From NCBI GenBank assembly GCA_032718475.1, contig JAUCBJ010000269.1, positions 1 to 23,966 on the forward strand: a stretch of DNA of 23,966 nucleotides. The letters are read 5' to 3'. The translations under genes were made by a program, and so were the position numbers. Origin of the DNA: Nemertoderma westbladi (lineage: Eukaryota; Xenacoelomorpha; Nemertodermatida; Nemertodermatidae). Positions 20,672-23,966 of this stretch are shown piece after piece (position 1 is the stretch's first letter; the number at the start of each line of letters is the position of its first letter). Below the pieces are notes generated by a model. It searched no databases, was not told the origin of the DNA, and worked only from the letters and a program-made list of their open reading frames with translations.

Positions 20672-22260
20672 TGGTACATACGACACCGTCCCGGCCTACA
20701 GCTACACTTACTCATCGGTCTGGTACATACGAAACCGTCCCGGCCTACAGCTACACTTACTCATCGGTCTGGTACATACGACACCGTCCCGGCCTACAGC
20801 TACACTTACTCATCGGTCTGGTACATACGAAACCGTCCCGGCCTACAGCTACACTTACTCATCGGTCTGGTACATACGACACCGTCCCGGCCTACAGCTA
20901 CACTTACTCATCGGTCTGGTACATACGACACCGTCCGGGCCTACAGCTACACTTACTCATCGGTCTGGTACATACGACACCGTCCCAGCCTACAGCTACA
21001 CTTACTCATCGGTTTGGTACATACGACACCGTCCCGGCCTACAGCTACACTTACTCAACGGTCTGGTACATACGACACCGTCCCGGCCTACAGCTACACT
21101 TACTCATCGGTCTGGTACATACGACACCGTCCGGGCCTACAGCTACACTTACTCATCGGTCTGGTACATACGACACCGTCCCGGCCTACAGCTACAATTA
21201 CTCATCGGTTTGGTACATACGACACCGTCCCGGCCTACAGCTACACTTACTCATCGGTTTGGTACATACGACACCGTCCCGGCCTACAGCTACACTTACT
21301 CATCGGTCTGGTACATACGACACCGTCCCGGCCTACAGCTACACTTACTCATCGGTCTGGTACATACGACACCGTCCCGGCCTACAGCTACACTTACTCA
21401 TCGGTCTGGTACATACGACACCGTCCCGGCCTACAGCTACACTTACTCATCGGTCTGGTACATACGACACCGTCCCGGCCTACAGCTACACTTACTCATC
21501 GGTTTGGTACATACGACACCGTCCCGGCCTACAGCTACACTTACTCATCGGTTTGGTACATACGACACCGTCCCGGCCTACAGCTACACTTACTCATCGG
21601 TCTGGTACATACGACACCGTCCCGGCCTACAGCTACACTTACTCATCGGTCTGGTACATACGACACCGTCCCGGCCTACAGCTACACTTACTCAACGGTC
21701 TGGTACATACGATACCGTCCCGGCCTACAGCTACACTTACTCATCGGTCTGGTACATACGACACCGTCCCCGGCCTACAGCTACACTTACTCATCGGTCT
21801 GGTACATACGACACCGTCCCGGCCTACAGCTACAATTACTCATCGGTTTGGTACATACGACACCGTCCCGGCCTACAGCTACACTTACTCATCGGTTTGG
21901 TACATACGACACCGTCCCGGCCTACAGCTACACTTACTCATCGGTCTGGTACATACGACACCGTCCCGGCCTACAGCTACACTTACTCATCGGTCTGGTA
22001 CATACGACACCGTCCCGGCCTACAGCTACACTTACTCAACGGTCTGGTACATACGACACCGTCCCGGCCTACAGCTACACTTACTCATCGGTCTGGTACA
22101 TACGACACCGTCCCGGCCTACAGCTACACTTACTCATCGGTCTGGTACATACGACACCGTCCCGGCCTACAGCTACACTTACTCATCGGTCTGGTACATA
22201 CGACACCGTCCCGGCCTACAGCTACACTTACTCAGCGGCTCTGGTACATGCGACACCGTC
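20672..22260. repeat. 49-bp minisatellite, about 32 copies, starting at a splice donor of the BTB gene
   Basis: The unit in minus sense contains GAGTAAGTGTAGCTGTAG, then GGGACGGTGTCGTATGTACC and AGACCGAT. Roughly 29 nt correspond to the 3' end of BTB exon 1 and the rest to the start of the intron, so each copy repeats the donor GA/GTAAGT. Copy variants (ACTCAACGG near 21056, 21692 and 22035; GCTACAATTA at 21191 and 21829) show a 13-unit block (about 637 bp) duplicated inside the array. The unit has no stop codon in any + frame, which produces 356-532-codon ORFs that are not genes. The unit is unrelated in sequence to the 40-bp array. Confidence 0.97.
22226..22231 (-). promoter_or_regulatory. 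predicted 5' splice site of BTB exon 1 (GTAAGT)
   Basis: The minus-sense sequence is CGCTGA/GTAAGTG, a strong donor core. It is the first copy in the 49-bp array. The TGA just before it is in the reading frame and the phase is off by one from exon 2. Weaker donors giving the right phase are GGACG/GTGTCG and CGCAT/GTACCA, at about 22254 and 22250. Confidence 0.5.
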
Positions 22261-22490
22261 CCCAAATAATAATCTTGTGAGCAGTAATTCTCTCCTTGTG
22301 GTCTCCGATCTCAAAGACCATGTCGGAGTGTACCTTATCGTCTAGAAGTCTCTCGTAATCGAGCACCAGCACATCGGTCATACAGACTACAGTCGGCATC
22401 GATTCCTCGTGGTCAGCCCCAAGTATTTGGGCCAACGTCTCCCCCCCTGCCAGATGTGTATGGCTACTGGATGAGGACATTGTAATATCT
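22232..22490 (-). CDS. BTB/POZ-domain protein, exon 1 of the visible part (N-terminus and first half of BTB)
   Basis: The exon starts after TCTTTTGCAG (22500-22491). The likely start is ATG 22480-22478, ten bases into the exon. The frame runs 82 codons to TGA 22234-22232. Residues 1-6 are M and five Ser. A BTB begins near residue 41 with DYERLLDDKVHSDMVFEIGD, then AHKIII (67-72) and GRCRMYQ, matching the usual SDV.F.VG...AHK..LAARS..F pattern. Exon 2 continues it (MEAELFQEK..). The acceptor upstream means at least one earlier exon, probably 5' UTR. One problem is seen: the exon-proximal repeat copy has one more base than the array consensus (GAGCCGCTGA against GACCGATGA). That puts TGA in frame and makes the phase disagree with exon 2; the consensus version would give matching phase. 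Assembly error, pseudogene or another donor are all possible. Confidence 0.75.
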
Positions 22491-22510
22491 CTGCAAAAGA
22501 TGTAGTACAG
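22491..22510 (-). promoter_or_regulatory. 3' splice site before BTB exon 1
   Basis: In minus sense CTACATCTTTTGCAG is followed by AGATATTACAATG. It has a good pyrimidine run and CAG end and lies close to the putative start codon, so the upstream exon is probably untranslated. Confidence 0.6.
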
Positions 22511-22635
22511 GCAATCAGTTACACAACCGAGAATAACATAAGAAAATAAGTAAGAAAATAACTGTAGTTTGATTATGTTTCATTTTCAGAACACCATACT
22601 TGTAAAGTATGCCACACAGAGACATCAACACTAGT

Positions 22636-23490
22636 AGGCGTTAGAACATCCTAATTTCAAGCAGTCTCGGATTGGACGGAGGCGTTAGAACATCCAAATT
22701 TCAAGCAGTCTCTGTCTCTGATTGGACGATTAAAATATTTGAGTATTCTACCAATAAGAAAGCGCTTGCATTTAGGAGGTTCTAATGACAATAATAAAGG
22801 CATTAGAGACTGTTAATTGCAAGTTTTCAACTACTGTCACTATGATGATATCGGGGTTATCAGATTAGGTTATCAGCGGTTGGTTGGTTAGGTCAAGCGG
22901 TCAAGGTATTATCTCTTCTCAGCGTAAGGAAATTTCGCGATAATATCGTTTATAAGTCGTAGTATATCCATTAGATGAGAGAAGCTGATGTATGTAAAGT
23001 AGACGTAACTTAGGTTTAATGTGAGCGTTCTTTATTTTATCAGGGTTATTAAAGGTGTTTGTTTTAGTTTGTGAAAGGGACCGACATGTTGAATGTTGTA
23101 TGTAGTGATTGGTGCGATTTTTATATTGAATATTACCATTCCAGTTTCGATGGAGTGAGAGAAACAGGATATGGTTTAGGGGTCCCATAAAACGCTGTAG
23201 GTGAATTGAGTTTAGAGTTTGATATGTTATGTTTGAGTAAATCTACGGGATGGGATGGTTGTAGGGTAATCCTACTTGGATACTTACATAACAGGTTTTA
23301 TGTCTGCCAATTCTTTTATTTTTAAACATCCCGCCAACATCAACAACTTCTAAACTTGAAACTAGCAGTCTTTAATGGCATATTTCTTGTCATTAAAAGC
23401 ACCAAATTCAAGCACTATATGATTGGTAGGCCATTTGTCTGACCAATCAGTGACTGCTTGAAATTAGGATGTTTTAACGCCTCCTCAGCG
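22636..23490. mobile_element. foldback-type element with long diverged inverted repeats
   Basis: The right arm (23341-23488) reverse-complements the left arm (22679-about 22840). Both carry GGAGGCGTT, AACATCC, ATTTCAAGCAGTC, GATTGG, GCTTG.ATTT, TCTAATGACAA/TTTAATGACAA and ATTA.AGACTG. The outer about 43 bp of the left arm are present twice in tandem (22636-22678 and 22679-22728). The interior (about 22841-23340) encodes nothing I recognise; a short minus-strand ORF at 22919-23188 has no motifs. No clear target duplication was found. The arms are diverged, so this is an old insertion. Confidence 0.72.
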
Positions 23491-23966
23491 ACACCACAGT
23501 GAGGCTAAAACTAGGGAGGCCTACTGTATGTAGTCAGACAGTAGGCCGGTAGTACTGTAGGCCTACACGTACAGTATTAATTATACTGTATACAATACTT
23601 ATAGATAGTTACTTCCTAGTAGTTCCGTAATGAAACTACTAATTCAACATATTATATAAACTTGTATTAGAAAAACAGTCACAAAAATGAAATACAGTAT
23701 ATAGGCCTGCGTAGGCCTAAATAAAACAAGTCCTTTTACCATCAATCTGCTCACCTGTAAAGTGTACCGCGGTTGCTGATCTGCCAACGTCAAGAATTTG
23801 CTGAAATTTATATTGTAGAAGTAGAGTGTAGAAAGATATATTTTATTAGAAACGGTTTACTAGAAAAGGCCTATTAAGTAACAATCCCTTCCGATATAAA
23901 TACAGTACAAATCAAATTACAAAAAATAAATAGAACAACAAATATTTGTTATAATGTATAAGCCTA
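23491..23966. other. non-coding stretch rich in AGGCCTA motifs
   Basis: It contains several copies of AGGCCT-centred palindromes (near 23517, 23559, 23702, 23713 and 23867) and TACTGTA(T) repeats. No ORF, RNA gene or splice signal is called. Confidence 0.45.

Larger units (their letters stand above)
18992..22231 (-). other. intron of the BTB gene (3,240 bp), half of it minisatellite
   Basis: Bounded by GTAAGT at 22231-22226 and TTATTCCAG at 19000-18992 in minus sense. Its 5' half is the 49-bp array. The rest holds a MITE (20146-20324), a G-run (19758-19785) and otherwise AT-rich sequence with no gene. The donor phase as written (0, after a TGA) does not match the acceptor phase (2), so the exact donor is uncertain. 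Confidence 0.65.

Noticed and set aside
20671-22345. Three long forward ORFs (532, 443 and 356 codons) with repeating peptide units
   Set aside because: They are the three frames of the 49-bp minisatellite, whose unit has no + strand stop. The same peptide cycles through every frame, and the array is the intron start of a minus-strand gene.
22919-23188. 89-codon minus-strand ORF
   Set aside because: It lies inside the foldback element, has low-complexity Asn/Thr/Tyr/Lys-rich composition and no recognisable domain.

Overview
This window is a stretch of animal (metazoan) nuclear DNA, not a bacterial or viral genome. Three things show this: spliced exons with consensus GT..AG borders, animal retrotransposons (a BEL/Pao LTR element and two APE-type LINE fragments), and long AT-rich non-coding tracts with minisatellites, MITE-like elements and foldback elements. 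Dispersed palindromic AGGCCTA motifs and this mix of elements would suit an invertebrate, but I cannot name the taxon from sequence alone.

Layout. 1-1703 is the integrase-bearing 3' part of a BEL/Pao pol ORF, open to the window edge, followed by a candidate 3' LTR. About 2.0-6.2 kb has no intact gene. It holds an imperfect direct repeat (2222-2570), a strong GC-rich hairpin (3168-3275) and protein-like but frame-broken ORF remnants (3280-3779 and 4225-4686) that I do not recognise. 6231-8744 is a 5'-truncated LINE on the + strand, broken by a 98-bp insertion with a 10-bp target duplication and by two frameshifts. 8.8-10.65 kb is non-coding with small duplications and a retroposon-like tail. 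10660-12407 is a second truncated LINE on the - strand that has lost the FADD catalytic segment of its reverse transcriptase.

12521-22490 is the most interesting part. It contains two consecutive exons of a BTB/POZ-domain gene on the - strand (22490-22232, then 18991-18708). The intron after each exon begins inside a large minisatellite. The first is a 49-bp repeat (20672-22260, about 32 copies). The second is a 40-bp repeat (12521-18720, about 155 copies). In both, the unit spans the exon/intron junction, so almost every copy carries an exon end plus a consensus-like 5' splice site (GTAAGT). Two unrelated minisatellites in one gene therefore appear to have been seeded from its own splice-donor junctions, giving arrays of tens to more than a hundred donor-like sites. 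The copy at the exon 1 border has one extra base relative to the consensus and an in-frame TGA against the donor. This gene model is therefore either slightly mis-assembled or compromised at that point.

The intron between the two exons also holds a 179-bp MITE with perfect 36-bp inverted repeats and a poly-G tract. Upstream of the gene's first visible exon lies a foldback element of about 850 bp (22636-23490). No further exon of the BTB gene was found. The remainder of its coding sequence (the rest of the region after the BTB fold) must lie beyond the 40-bp array, outside this window, or in short exons I could not detect.
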